Positions 1-8,890 of a DNA stretch of 64,000 nt are shown here, one piece after another. The DNA comes from Burkholderia cepacia ATCC 25416 (lineage in GTDB: Bacteria; Pseudomonadota; Gammaproteobacteria; Burkholderiales; Burkholderiaceae). Position 1 is the stretch's first letter; the number at the start of each line of letters is the position of its first letter. The notes under the pieces are model-generated. The model made no database searches, had not been told where the DNA came from, and saw nothing but the letters and a program-made list of their open reading frames with translations. The position numbers were made by a program, and so were the translations under genes. The stretch is taken from NCBI RefSeq assembly GCF_001411495.1, contig NZ_CP012981.1, positions 2,232,001 to 2,296,000 of the forward strand, read 5' to 3'.

Positions 1-214
1 GGCGTATCCGATACTCGCAGGCATGTCGCGCAAGTCGATGCTCGGCGCGGTGATCGGCGGCAAGCCGCCGATGGAGCGCGTCGCGGCGAGCGTGGCGGCC
101 GCATTGTGCGCGGTCGAGCGTGGGGCGGCGATCGTGCGCGTGCACGATGTCGCGGCGACGGTCGATGCGTTGAAAGTCTGGAATGCCGTGCGCGAAGCCG
201 CGCGGCAACGATAA
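1..214 (+). CDS. folP: Dihydropteroate synthase, C-terminal end (partial)
   Basis: Only the last 70 or so codons are in the window; the gene enters from the left in the frame whose codons start at base 2. The visible peptide contains [11 protein letters not shown], the conserved Ser-Arg-Lys segment near the C-terminus of dihydropteroate synthase, which condenses p-aminobenzoate with the pterin pyrophosphate in cytoplasmic folate synthesis. The tail matches the family's final helix. glmM starts 28 bases downstream, the usual folP-glmM pairing in beta-proteobacteria, so the two are probably co-transcribed. Confidence 0.9.
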   Translation, partial: AYPILAGMSRKSMLGAVIGGKPPMERVAASVAAALCAVERGAAIVRVHDVAATVDALKVWNAVREAARQR

Positions 215-242
215 GTCAGAAGACGAAGGAGGAAGATTCGCT

Positions 243-1598
243 ATGGGACGTCGATATTTCGGCACGGACGGCATTCGCGGCACGGTGGGCGAGGCACCCA
301 TCACGCCGGATTTCGTGTTGCGTCTCGGCTACGCGGCCGGCAAGGTACTGGCCAGCTCGGCCGATGGCGCGGCCGGCTCGCGGCCGACCGTGCTGATCGG
401 CAAGGACACGCGCGTGTCGGGCTACATGCTCGAAGCCGCGCTCGAGGCAGGGTTCTCGGCGGCGGGTGTCGACGTGATGCTGGCCGGCCCGATGCCGACG
501 CCAGGGGTCGCCTACCTGACGCGCGCCCTGCGCCTGTCGGCGGGCGTCGTGATCAGCGCGTCGCACAATCCGTATCGCGACAACGGGATCAAGTTTTTCT
601 CCGCTGACGGCAACAAGCTGCCGGACGACACCGAAGCCGCGATCGAAGCGTGGCTCGACAAGCCGCTCGAATGCGCATCGTCCGACGGTCTCGGCAAGGC
701 GCGCCGTCTCGACGATGCGGCCGGCCGCTACATCGAATTCTGCAAGAGCACGTTCCCGGCCGCGTTCGACCTGCGCGGGCTGAAGCTCGTGATCGACTGC
801 GCGCACGGTGCCGCGTACCAGATCGCGCCGCACGTGTTCCACGAACTCGGCGCGGACGTGATCCCGATCGGCGTCGCGCCGAACGGCTTCAACATCAACG
901 ACGGCGTCGGCGCGACCGCGCCGGACGCGCTGGTGCGCGCGGTGCGCGCGAACCACGCCGATCTCGGCATTGCACTCGACGGCGATGCGGACCGCCTGCA
1001 GGTCGTCGACGCGACCGGTCGCCTGTACAACGGCGACGAGCTGCTCTACGTGCTCGTGAAGGACCGGATCGCGACCGACGGCAAGGTGGAGGGCGCGGTC
1101 GGCACGCTGATGACGAATCTCGCCGTCGAAGTCGCGCTGCAGCGCGCGGGCGTGAAGTTCGTGCGGGCGGCGGTCGGGGATCGCTACGTGCTCGAGCAGT
1201 TGCGCGAGCACGGCTGGCAACTCGGCGCGGAAGGCTCGGGCCACATCCTGTCGCTCGATCGCCACTCGACCGGCGACGGCATCGTGTCGGCGCTGCTCGT
1301 GCTGGCTGCGCTGAAGCGCAGCGGCCAGACCCTTGCGCAGATGCTCGACGGCGTCACGCTGTTCCCGCAGAAGCTGATCAACGTGCGGATGAAGCCAGGT
1401 GCCGACTGGAAGGGCAGCACGTCGATTCGCGCAGCGATCGACGCAGCCGAAGCCGCGCTCGCCGGCAGCGGCCGCGTGCTGATCCGCGCATCGGGCACCG
1501 AGCCCGTGTTGCGCGTGATGGTCGAAGCGCAGCAAGCGGCCGACGCGGTCCGCCATGCGGAGACGATCGCCGACGCGGTGCGCGCGGCGACGGCCTGA
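243..1598 (+). CDS. glmM: Phosphoglucosamine mutase
   Basis: The 451-residue protein interconverts glucosamine-6-phosphate and glucosamine-1-phosphate on the way to UDP-GlcNAc for peptidoglycan and LPS. It shows the whole alpha-phosphohexomutase signature: N-terminal [11 protein letters not shown], the phosphoserine loop ISASHNP (the serine before HNP is about residue 107), the metal loop DGDADR and the C-terminal phosphate-binding RASGTEP. An in-frame upstream start exists at 183, but the ATG at 243 gives the family's usual N-terminus and has an AAGGAGGAAG ribosome site just before it. It lies directly behind folP. glmS, the preceding enzyme of the pathway, is also in this window. Confidence 0.97.
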   Translation: MGRRYFGTDGIRGTVGEAPITPDFVLRLGYAAGKVLASSADGAAGSRPTVLIGKDTRVSGYMLEAALEAGFSAAGVDVMLAGPMPTPGVAYLTRALRLSAGVVISASHNPYRDNGIKFFSADGNKLPDDTEAAIEAWLDKPLECASSDGLGKARRLDDAAGRYIEFCKSTFPAAFDLRGLKLVIDCAHGAAYQIAPHVFHELGADVIPIGVAPNGFNINDGVGATAPDALVRAVRANHADLGIALDGDADRLQVVDATGRLYNGDELLYVLVKDRIATDGKVEGAVGTLMTNLAVEVALQRAGVKFVRAAVGDRYVLEQLREHGWQLGAEGSGHILSLDRHSTGDGIVSALLVLAALKRSGQTLAQMLDGVTLFPQKLINVRMKPGADWKGSTSIRAAIDAAEAALAGSGRVLIRASGTEPVLRVMVEAQQAADAVRHAETIADAVRAATA

Positions 1599-1660
1599 CG
1601 CGCGGGCCCGGTGCGAGGGCGGTCGGACGCCCGCGCGCCGGCGTTCCGTTGAACCGGCAT

Positions 1661-1681
1661 GCGGCGCCTTCGGGGCGCCGC
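1661..1681 (+). terminator. Possible glmM terminator hairpin
   Basis: An 8-bp GC stem with a TTCGG loop lies about 60 bases after the glmM stop and is followed only by GATTT, not a real T run. It could end the folP-glmM transcript before pstS. Otherwise the 450-base gap between glmM and pstS shows no gene; its right end holds the Pho boxes. Confidence 0.4.
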
Positions 1682-1956
1682 GATTTCATCAGACGCAAAG
1701 GTTTGCGATACCTATAAGTAACGCATATCGACTGCTGCATTCTCCGGACGAAAAATCGTCCGACCCCGAGAGCGGGCCAGCCGCCGGCGGAGGCTTTTCG
1801 TACCACCGACGCGGCGCCGTGATCCCGCCACGCAGTGAGAAACGGGGCGTCATCCTGTCCCTTCCGGGCCGGCAATTCCTGCCGCCATCGCCCCTCCGGC
1901 GCCGTCTGCGCGCCACGCGCGCCGACCCTGTTACTCCCTTTCAACCAGTCATGTTA

Positions 1957-1995
1957 CTGTCACGCCAGTTTCATCGATTGTCACATTACCGTCAT
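1957..1995 (+). promoter_or_regulatory. Two tandem Pho boxes upstream of pstS
   Basis: Two copies of the PhoB-site layout (7-mer, 4-base spacer, 7-mer) are visible: CTGTCAC-GCCA-GTTTCAT at 1957-1974 and TTGTCAC-ATTA-CCGTCAT at 1978-1995. They lie 57-95 bases before the pstS start. Tandem Pho boxes are the known binding sites of phosphorylated PhoB, so phosphate starvation should induce pstS and the downstream operon, with phoB and phoR in the same gene run. Confidence 0.8.
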
Positions 1996-2051
1996 GAGGA
2001 GCCCCTAACCTTCGCGGTGCCGTAGTCATCCGCTCACACACTGGAGGTCTC

Positions 2052-3086
2052 ATGAAATTGATGCAAACCGCGATTGCCGGCCTGGCTGGCGCGCTTTTCG
2101 CCGTCGCCGCCCACGCTGCCGACATCACGGGCGCAGGCAGCACGTTCGCGATGCCGATCTATACGAAATGGGCTGCTGACTACCAGCAGACCGGCGGCGC
2201 GAAGGTCAACTACCAAGGTATCGGTTCGTCGGGCGGCCTGAAGCAGATTATCGCGAAGACGGTCGATTTTGCCGGCTCGGACGCTCCGCTGAAGGATGAC
2301 GAACTCGCGAAGGAAGGCCTGTTCCAGTTCCCGACGGTGGTCGGCGGCGTGGTGCCGGTCGTCAACGTGCCGGGCGTGAAGGCCGGCGAACTGACGCTGT
2401 CGGGCCCGGTGCTCGGCGACATCTACCTCGGCAAGATCAAGAAGTGGAACGACCCGGCGATCGCCGCGCTGAACCCGAAGGTCAAGCTGCCGGACACGGA
2501 CATCGCCGTGGTCCGCCGCGCTGACGGCTCGGGCACGAGCTTCATCTGGACGAACTACCTGTCGAAGGTCAACGACGAGTGGAAGTCGAAGATCGGCGAA
2601 GGCACGACGGTCAACTGGCCGACGGGCACGGGCGGCAAGGGCAACGACGGCGTCGCGGCCTTCGTGCAGCGCCTGCCGGGCGCGATCGGCTACGTCGAGT
2701 GGGCGTACGCGAAGAAGAACAACATGATCTACACGGCCCTGAAGAACTCGACGGGCACGGTGGTCGAGCCGAAGACCGAAACGTTCAAGGCTGCTGCCGC
2801 AGGCGCGAACTGGTCGAAGTCGTTCTACCAGATCCTGACGAACCAGCCGGGCAAGGAAGCCTGGCCGGTCGTCGGCGCGACGTTCGTGCTGCTGCACGCG
2901 AAGCAGGAAAAGCCGGAGCAGGGCGCGGAAACGCTGAAGTTCTTCAGCTGGGCGTTCAAGAACGGCGAGAAGGCTGCTGACAGCCTCGACTACATCTCGC
3001 TGCCGCCGGCAGTCGAAGCGGAAATCCGCAAGCAGTGGAAGGTCAAGGTGACGGACGCGTCGGGCAAGCCGGTCGCCGCCGAGTAA
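2052..3086 (+). CDS. pstS: Periplasmic phosphate-binding protein
   Basis: The 344-residue solute-binding protein captures inorganic phosphate in the periplasm and delivers it to the PstCAB importer. It has a clear signal peptide (cleavage probably after AVAAHA, near residue 22) followed by [10 protein letters not shown], the conserved start of mature PstS. Phosphate-binding segments such as GIGSSGG and RADGSGTS are present. A GGAG ribosome site precedes the ATG, and two Pho boxes lie upstream. Hairpins after the stop separate it from pstC, consistent with pstS being made in excess over the membrane subunits. Confidence 0.97.
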   Translation: MKLMQTAIAGLAGALFAVAAHAADITGAGSTFAMPIYTKWAADYQQTGGAKVNYQGIGSSGGLKQIIAKTVDFAGSDAPLKDDELAKEGLFQFPTVVGGVVPVVNVPGVKAGELTLSGPVLGDIYLGKIKKWNDPAIAALNPKVKLPDTDIAVVRRADGSGTSFIWTNYLSKVNDEWKSKIGEGTTVNWPTGTGGKGNDGVAAFVQRLPGAIGYVEWAYAKKNNMIYTALKNSTGTVVEPKTETFKAAAAGANWSKSFYQILTNQPGKEAWPVVGATFVLLHAKQEKPEQGAETLKFFSWAFKNGEKAADSLDYISLPPAVEAEIRKQWKVKVTDASGKPVAAE

Positions 3087-3102
3087 GCATTGCAGCGGTT
3101 CG

Positions 3103-3162
3103 CTGCCCGGCCGTGCCGGTCGGGCAGTGTGTGCGGTAAAGCCGGGCGTTACGGCGCCCGGC
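3103..3162 (+). promoter_or_regulatory. Two intercistronic hairpins between pstS and pstC
   Basis: One stem pairs CTGCCCG at 3103-3109 with CGGGCAG at 3121-3127. A second pairs GCCGGGCG at 3141-3148 with CGCCCGGC at 3155-3162. Neither is followed by a T run, so I read them as RNA stabilising or attenuating elements that keep pstS mRNA more abundant than pstCAB, rather than full terminators. The function is inference from position. Confidence 0.5.
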
Positions 3163-3180
3163 AATCAAAAGCAGGCACCC

Positions 3181-4167
3181 ATGTCTGATATTTCCTATAC
3201 GTCCTCACGGTCCGCCGACGTTGCGCAGCAACGCGCGCCGAGCCGCCTCGGGGATGTCGTATTCGGCGGTCTTGCACGGCTCGCCGCCATCGTGACCCTG
3301 CTGCTGCTCGGCGGGATCATCGTTTCCCTGATCATTGCGTCGATGCCGACCATCCAGAAGTTCGGCCTCGGCTTCCTGTGGCAATCCGAGTGGGATCCCA
3401 ACTCGGACCTCTACGGCGCGCTCGTGCCGATCTACGGCACGATCGTGACGTCGATCATCGCGCTCGTCATCGCCGTGCCGGTCAGCTTCGGCATCGCGCT
3501 GTTCCTCACCGAGCTGTCGCCCGTGTGGCTGCGCCGCCCGCTCGGCATCGCCATCGAGCTGCTCGCCGCGATTCCGTCGATCGTGTACGGCATGTGGGGC
3601 CTGCTCGTGTTCGCGCCGATCTTCGCGGAATACTTCCAGAAGCCGATCGGCCGCCTGTTCAAGGACGTCTGGATTATCGGCCCGCTGACTGCCGGCCCGC
3701 CGATCGGTATCGGCATCCTTGCCGCCGGCGTGATCCTCGCGATCATGATCATCCCGTACATCGCATCGGTGATGCGTGACGTGTTCGAAGTCACGCCGGT
3801 GCTGCTGAAGGAGTCGGCATACGGGATCGGCTGCACGACCTGGGAAGTGATGTGGAAGGTCGTGCTGCCCTATACGAAGACCGGCGTGATCGGCGGCGTG
3901 ATGCTCGGCCTCGGCCGTGCACTCGGCGAGACGATGGCCGTGACCTTCGTGATCGGCAACACGAACCTGCTCGACAGCGTGTCGCTGTTCGCACCGGGCA
4001 ACAGCATCACGTCGGCGCTGGCCAACGAATTCGCGGAAGCGCAACCGGGCCTGCATACGTCCGCGCTGATGGAGCTGGGCCTGATCCTGTTCCTGATCAC
4101 GTTCATCGTGCTGTCCATCTCCAAACTGCTGCTGCTTCGTCTCGAGAAGGGAGAGGGCAAGAAATGA
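3181..4167 (+). CDS. pstC: Phosphate ABC transporter permease PstC
   Basis: The 328-residue inner-membrane protein is one of the two channel subunits of the PstSCAB phosphate importer. It shows about six hydrophobic segments and the ABC-permease contact region ([20 protein letters not shown]), which touches the ATPase PstB. An in-frame start exists at 3127, but the ATG at 3181 gives the normal short cytoplasmic N-terminus ([14 protein letters not shown]). Its stop overlaps the pstA start in an ATGA, indicating translational coupling. Confidence 0.96.
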   Translation: MSDISYTSSRSADVAQQRAPSRLGDVVFGGLARLAAIVTLLLLGGIIVSLIIASMPTIQKFGLGFLWQSEWDPNSDLYGALVPIYGTIVTSIIALVIAVPVSFGIALFLTELSPVWLRRPLGIAIELLAAIPSIVYGMWGLLVFAPIFAEYFQKPIGRLFKDVWIIGPLTAGPPIGIGILAAGVILAIMIIPYIASVMRDVFEVTPVLLKESAYGIGCTTWEVMWKVVLPYTKTGVIGGVMLGLGRALGETMAVTFVIGNTNLLDSVSLFAPGNSITSALANEFAEAQPGLHTSALMELGLILFLITFIVLSISKLLLLRLEKGEGKK

Positions 4168-5057
4168 GCGAGCCCATCATGAATTTCCCGGGGCCGGACG
4201 GCGCCGTGCTCGACGCGATGCGCAACCGCCTGCAGCGCAAGCGCAAGGCCGTCAACGCGATCGCGCTGGCCGCGTCGCTCGGCGCGATGGCCTTCGGGCT
4301 GCTGTGGCTCGTGTGGATTCTCTACACGACGGTGCATCTCGGCGTCAGCGGCCTGTCGCTGCAACTGTTCACGGAATCGACGCCGGCACCGAACACGGAA
4401 GGCGGCGGTCTCGCCAACGCGATCGTCGGCAGCCTGCTGCTGTGCGGTTTCGGCACGCTGGTCGGCACGCCGATCGGCATCCTCGCGGGCGTCTATCTCG
4501 CCGAATACGGCCAGAAGAACCTGCTGGCGAGCACGATCCGCTTCATCAACGACATCCTGCTGTCGGCGCCGTCGATCGTCATCGGCCTGTTCGTGTATGC
4601 GATCGTCGTCGCGAAGTCGGGGCGCTTCTCGGGTTGGGCCGGCGTGATCGCGCTTGCCCTGCTGCAGATTCCGATCGTGATCCGTACGACGGAGAACATG
4701 CTGAAGCTCGTGCCGAACGCGCTGCGCGAAGCGGCCTTCGCGCTCGGTACGCCGAAGTGGCGCATGGTGCTGAAGATCACGCTGCGCGCATCGGTCGGCG
4801 GGATCGTGACGGGCGTGCTGCTCGCGGTCGCGCGGATCGCCGGCGAAACGGCGCCGCTGCTGTTCACCGCGCTGTCGAACCAGTTCTTCTCGTGGGACAT
4901 GAGCCAGCCGATGGCGAACCTGCCCGTCACGATCTACAAGTTCGCGATGAGCCCGTTCGCGGAATGGCAGGCGCTCGCATGGGCGGGTGTGTTCCTGATT
5001 ACGCTCGGTGTGCTCGGACTCAACATCCTGGCGCGCACGATCTTCTCGAAAAAGTAA
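4164..5057 (+). CDS. pstA: Phosphate ABC transporter permease PstA
   Basis: The 297-residue second permease subunit has a cytoplasmic N-terminus rich in Arg and Lys (RNRLQRKRK), six predicted membrane segments and the PstA-type motif [18 protein letters not shown] for docking to PstB. The start is the ATG that overlaps the pstC stop; a longer upstream reading in this frame is only the shadow of pstC. pstB follows after 15 bases. It works with PstC to move phosphate across the inner membrane. Confidence 0.96.
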   Translation: MSEPIMNFPGPDGAVLDAMRNRLQRKRKAVNAIALAASLGAMAFGLLWLVWILYTTVHLGVSGLSLQLFTESTPAPNTEGGGLANAIVGSLLLCGFGTLVGTPIGILAGVYLAEYGQKNLLASTIRFINDILLSAPSIVIGLFVYAIVVAKSGRFSGWAGVIALALLQIPIVIRTTENMLKLVPNALREAAFALGTPKWRMVLKITLRASVGGIVTGVLLAVARIAGETAPLLFTALSNQFFSWDMSQPMANLPVTIYKFAMSPFAEWQALAWAGVFLITLGVLGLNILARTIFSKK

Positions 5058-5072
5058 CGGCGGAGCAATCCG

Positions 5073-5921
5073 ATGAATATGGCAGAAAGCCACCTGAATC
5101 CTGTCGAGCGCACCGCTGCGCCGGCCGGCACGCACGAAGCGGCGCACGGCCGTCCGCTCGAGCCGCTGAACGCGAAGATCGAGGTCAACAACCTCAACTT
5201 CTTCTACAACAAGTTTCACGCGCTGAAGAACATCAACCTGAGCATTCCCGAAGGGAAGGTGACGGCGTTCATCGGCCCGTCGGGTTGCGGCAAGTCGACG
5301 CTGCTGCGCACGTTCAACAAGATGTTCGCGCTCTATCCGGAGCAGCGCGCCGAAGGCGAAATCCTGATGGACGGCGAGAACCTGCTGACGACGAAGCGCG
5401 ACATCTCGCTGCTGCGCGCACGTATCGGCATGGTGTTCCAGAAGCCGACCCCGTTCCCGATGTCGATCTACGACAACATCGCGTTCGGCGTGAAGATGTT
5501 CGAAAAGCTCACGCGCTCGGAAATGGACGACCGCGTCGAGTGGGCGCTCACGAAGGCCGCGCTGTGGAACGAAGTGAAGGACAAGCTGAGCCAGAGCGGC
5601 TACGGCCTCTCGGGCGGCCAGCAGCAGCGTCTGTGCATCGCGCGCGGCATCGCGATCCGTCCGGAAGTGCTGCTGCTCGACGAACCGTGCTCGGCGCTCG
5701 ACCCGATCTCGACCGGCCGCATCGAAGAGCTGATCGCGGAGCTGAAGAGCGACTACACGGTCGTGATCGTCACGCACAACATGCAGCAGGCGGCGCGCTG
5801 CTCGGATTTCACGGCCTACATGTACCTGGGCGAGCTGATCGAATTCGGCGAGACCGAAAAGATCTTCATCAAGCCGGTGCGCAAGGAAACGGAAGACTAC
5901 ATCACCGGCCGTTTCGGTTGA
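5073..5921 (+). CDS. pstB: Phosphate ABC transporter ATPase PstB
   Basis: The 282-residue ATPase powers phosphate import. Walker [10 protein letters not shown] is at about residues 68-76, the signature LSGGQQQR and Walker [14 protein letters not shown] follow, and the H-loop [11 protein letters not shown] is intact. The N-terminal 35 residues before the core (rich in Ala, Pro, Glu) are longer than in E. coli. It sits between pstA and phoU in the operon. With PhoU and PhoR it also takes part in sensing phosphate sufficiency. Confidence 0.97.
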   Translation: MNMAESHLNPVERTAAPAGTHEAAHGRPLEPLNAKIEVNNLNFFYNKFHALKNINLSIPEGKVTAFIGPSGCGKSTLLRTFNKMFALYPEQRAEGEILMDGENLLTTKRDISLLRARIGMVFQKPTPFPMSIYDNIAFGVKMFEKLTRSEMDDRVEWALTKAALWNEVKDKLSQSGYGLSGGQQQRLCIARGIAIRPEVLLLDEPCSALDPISTGRIEELIAELKSDYTVVIVTHNMQQAARCSDFTAYMYLGELIEFGETEKIFIKPVRKETEDYITGRFG

Positions 5922-5939
5922 TGACGGAGAACAACAGCC

Positions 5940-6644
5940 ATGTCGGATAAACATCTGTCGAGCCAGTTCGACGCGGACCTGAATGCCGTGTCGTCGAAAG
6001 TGCTGGAAATGGGCGGGCTCGTCGAGTCGCAGATCGTCGGCGCGATGCACGCGCTGAACGAGTTCGATCGCGATACGGCCGAGAAGGTGATCGCGGCCGA
6101 GGAAACGCTGAACGCGATGGAAGTCGACATCGACCAGGAGTGCGGCAACATCATCGCGCGGAGGCAGCCTGCCGCGCGTGACCTGCGTCTTTTGATGTCG
6201 ATTTCGAAAACGATTACGAACCTCGAGCGCGCAGGCGACGAGGCCGAGAAGATCGCCAAACGCGTGCGCCGCCTGGTCGACGAGCCGGCCGCGCGTGCGG
6301 TCAACATCGCCGAGATCAAGGTGTCGGGCGAGATGGCCGTGACGATCCTGCGCCGCGCGCTCGACGCGTTCGCGCGTCTCGATACGGTGGCCGCCGCGCA
6401 GATCGTCAAGGACGACAAGGAGATCGACCTGGAATTCCGTGCGTTCGTGCGCAAGCTCGTGTCGTACATGCAGGAAGATCCGCGCACGATCTCGGTCGGC
6501 CTCGAATACCTGTTCATCGCGAAGGCGATCGAGCGGATCGGCGACCACGCGAAGAACATCGCCGAATTCATCATCTACATCGTGAAGGGCACGGACGTGC
6601 GGCACCAGCCGCGCGACACGCTCGATCGCGAAGCCAACAGTTAA
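5940..6644 (+). CDS. phoU: Phosphate-signalling regulator PhoU
   Basis: The 234-residue all-helical protein has the two PhoU repeats, each with a metal-contacting acidic motif: ERAGDEAEKIAKR in the first half and ERIGDHAKNIAEF in the second. PhoU links the Pst transporter to the PhoR kinase and keeps the Pho regulon off when phosphate is plentiful. It starts 18 bases after pstB and is followed 32 bases later by phoB, so transporter and signalling genes form one run. Confidence 0.96.
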   Translation: MSDKHLSSQFDADLNAVSSKVLEMGGLVESQIVGAMHALNEFDRDTAEKVIAAEETLNAMEVDIDQECGNIIARRQPAARDLRLLMSISKTITNLERAGDEAEKIAKRVRRLVDEPAARAVNIAEIKVSGEMAVTILRRALDAFARLDTVAAAQIVKDDKEIDLEFRAFVRKLVSYMQEDPRTISVGLEYLFIAKAIERIGDHAKNIAEFIIYIVKGTDVRHQPRDTLDREANS

Positions 6645-6676
6645 TCGACTCCGTACAGGGGAAAAAAGAGGTGCCG

Positions 6677-7378
6677 ATGCCCAGCAACATTCTCGTCGTT
6701 GAAGATGAGCCCGCGATTTCCGAACTGATCTCGGTGAATCTCCAGCACGCCGGTCACTGCCCGATTCGTGCGTACAACGCCGAACAGGCGCAGAACCTGA
6801 TCAGCGACGTGCTGCCCGATCTCGTGCTGCTCGACTGGATGCTGCCGGGCAAATCCGGTATCGCGTTCGCGCGCGACCTGCGCAACAACGAACGGACCAA
6901 GCACATCCCGATCATCATGCTCACCGCCCGCGGCGACGAGCAGGACAAGGTGCTCGGCCTCGAAATCGGCGCGGACGACTACGTGACGAAGCCGTTCTCG
7001 CCGAAGGAACTGATGGCGCGGATCAAGGCCGTGCTGCGCCGTCGTGCGCCGCAACTGACCGAGGATGTCGTGTCGATCAACGGGCTGCGCCTCGACCCGG
7101 CCACGCATCGGGTCGCCGCGCATGCGGAAGGCAGCGAGATCAAGCTCGATCTCGGCCCGACCGAGTTCCGCCTGCTGCATTTCTTCATGACGCATCCGGA
7201 GCGCGTGCACAGTCGCACGCAACTGCTCGACCAGGTGTGGGGCGACCACGTGTTCGTCGAGGAGCGGACCGTCGACGTGCACATCAAACGATTGCGCGCG
7301 GCCTTGAAACCGGCCGGTTGCGATGCGATGATCGAGACCGTGCGCGGCAGCGGCTACCGGCTCGCCAAGCACGCGTAA
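6677..7378 (+). CDS. phoB: Phosphate response regulator PhoB
   Basis: This 233-residue OmpR/PhoB-type regulator has a receiver domain (acidic pair ED, phospho-acceptor Asp in LLDWMLPG at about residue 53, Lys in VTKPF) and a C-terminal winged helix ending ETVRGSGYRLAKHA. It activates the Pho regulon by binding Pho boxes such as those before pstS. A GTG at 6671 is in frame, but it overlaps the AGAGG ribosome site that serves the ATG at 6677, so I use the ATG. phoR follows 57 bases later. Confidence 0.96.
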   Translation: MPSNILVVEDEPAISELISVNLQHAGHCPIRAYNAEQAQNLISDVLPDLVLLDWMLPGKSGIAFARDLRNNERTKHIPIIMLTARGDEQDKVLGLEIGADDYVTKPFSPKELMARIKAVLRRRAPQLTEDVVSINGLRLDPATHRVAAHAEGSEIKLDLGPTEFRLLHFFMTHPERVHSRTQLLDQVWGDHVFVEERTVDVHIKRLRAALKPAGCDAMIETVRGSGYRLAKHA

Positions 7379-7435
7379 CGTATTCGGGCCTGCCGTGTGC
7401 CACGGCATGCCGTTCATTCTTTCGGGCGCTGAATC

Positions 7436-8755
7436 ATGAACATCATCTGGGCGCGCTTTCTGGTGTCGCTCGTGCTGCTCGTGCTGATCGGCGTATTGGT
7501 CGGCGTGTTCGCCGGCCCGACCGCGGGCCTCGTGTTCGTCGTCGTGATGCTGGTCGCGCAGGGCTTTTTCAGTACCTTTCACACGCAGCGTCTGTGGCGG
7601 CTGCTCGATGCGCCGGTCTACGGTGAAGTGCCGAGCGCGCCGGGCATCTGGGGCGAGATCTACTATCGTCTGCACAAGCTCGCGAAGCAGTGGCATGCGC
7701 AGGTGCGGCAGGTCGAGCAGCAGCATTCGCGCTTCATCCAGGCGATCCAGGCGTCGCCGAACGGCGTCGCGATGCTCGACGATCACGACCAGATCGAGTG
7801 GTGCAACGCGATCGCCGAGGTTCATTTCGGCCTGGATGCGAAGCGCGACCTGCGCCAGCACATCACCAACCTGGTACGCCATCCCGATTTCGTCCGCTAC
7901 CTGAACGCGCAGCATTACGACGAGACGCTCGTGATGCGCGGCATGGGCGACTCGCGGCAGAACGTGCTGGAAGTGCAGGTGTTTCCGTACGGCGAGAACC
8001 GCAAGCTGCTGCTCACGCAGGACATCACCGAGCTCGAGCGGACCGACGCGATGCGGCGCGACTTCGTCGCGAACGTGTCGCACGAACTGAAGACGCCGCT
8101 CACCGTGCTGTCGGGCTTTCTCGAGACGATGCGCGAGCTGCCGCTGAACGAGGAAGACCGCGCGCGCTATCTCGAGATGATGGAGCAGCAGGCATCGCGG
8201 ATGCGGCACATCGTGACCGACCTGCTGGTGCTCGCGAAGCTGGAGGGCGAAAGCAAGCCGCCGGTCGATCGCGCGATCGACATGCGCGCCGTGTTCGACC
8301 ACCTGAAGGAGGACGCGCAGACGCTGTCGAACGGACATCACGACATCGCGTTCTCGATCGACGAGACGCTCGGCGTCACCGGCGCGCAGACGGAACTGTT
8401 CAGCGCATTCGCGAATCTCGTCACGAACGCGATCCGCTATACGCCGGACGGCGGGAAGATCGTCGTGACGTGGCGGCGCGAAGGCGCGCAAGGCGTATTT
8501 TCCGTCACGGACAGCGGCTTCGGGATTCCGGCCGCCGACCTGCCGCGGCTCACCGAGCGCTTCTATCGCGTCGACCGTAGCCGTTCGCGCGACACGGGCG
8601 GCACGGGGCTCGGGCTCGCGATCGTCAAGCACGTGCTGCAGCGGCATGACGCACACCTGTACGTGCAGAGCGAGGAAGGGCGCGGCAGCACGTTCACCGC
8701 GCGGTTCCCGGGTTCGCGCGTCATCGCGATCCGGCCGGCCACGTACGAGGCATGA
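7436..8755 (+). CDS. phoR: Phosphate sensor histidine kinase PhoR
   Basis: The 439-residue kinase phosphorylates PhoB under phosphate limitation. Two N-terminal membrane helices (residues about 5-45) are followed by a linker and a PAS domain (about 95-200). The dimerisation/phospho-acceptor motif VSHELKTPL has His near 216. The HATPase domain shows the N box ANLVTNAIRY, DSGFGIP and GTGLGLAIV. There is no large periplasmic loop, as in other PhoR proteins, which sense through Pst and PhoU. It is the last gene of the run, ahead of a strong terminator. Confidence 0.96.
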   Translation: MNIIWARFLVSLVLLVLIGVLVGVFAGPTAGLVFVVVMLVAQGFFSTFHTQRLWRLLDAPVYGEVPSAPGIWGEIYYRLHKLAKQWHAQVRQVEQQHSRFIQAIQASPNGVAMLDDHDQIEWCNAIAEVHFGLDAKRDLRQHITNLVRHPDFVRYLNAQHYDETLVMRGMGDSRQNVLEVQVFPYGENRKLLLTQDITELERTDAMRRDFVANVSHELKTPLTVLSGFLETMRELPLNEEDRARYLEMMEQQASRMRHIVTDLLVLAKLEGESKPPVDRAIDMRAVFDHLKEDAQTLSNGHHDIAFSIDETLGVTGAQTELFSAFANLVTNAIRYTPDGGKIVVTWRREGAQGVFSVTDSGFGIPAADLPRLTERFYRVDRSRSRDTGGTGLGLAIVKHVLQRHDAHLYVQSEEGRGSTFTARFPGSRVIAIRPATYEA

Positions 8756-8808
8756 TCGCGTAACGGCATCCGTCGCTCGTTTTGCGAGCGGCGGCATGCC
8801 GGATCCGC

Positions 8809-8846
8809 AACGAAAAAGCGCAGCCCGCGGGCTGCGCTTTTTCGTT
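8809..8846. terminator. Bidirectional terminator between phoR and ppk
   Basis: A perfect 38-base palindrome (two 19-base arms) has a GC core flanked by CGAAAAAGC on the left and GCTTTTTCG on the right, so both strands end in a T run. It lies between the convergent 3' ends of phoR and ppk and should stop transcription from both sides. Confidence 0.85.
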
Positions 8847-8890
8847 GGCAACGGTGGTGCGCGGCGCGCAACTCGCGCCGCGTTGCCGGT

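Noticed and set aside
1599..1950. Several open frames on both strands between glmM and pstS.
   Set aside because: They overlap glmM antisense or lie in the promoter region, with no supported start or family.
3870..6605. A 911-codon open frame on the minus strand.
   Set aside because: It is antisense to pstA-pstB-phoU, has Arg/Asp/His-rich shadow composition, and no motif. The plus-strand genes are certain.
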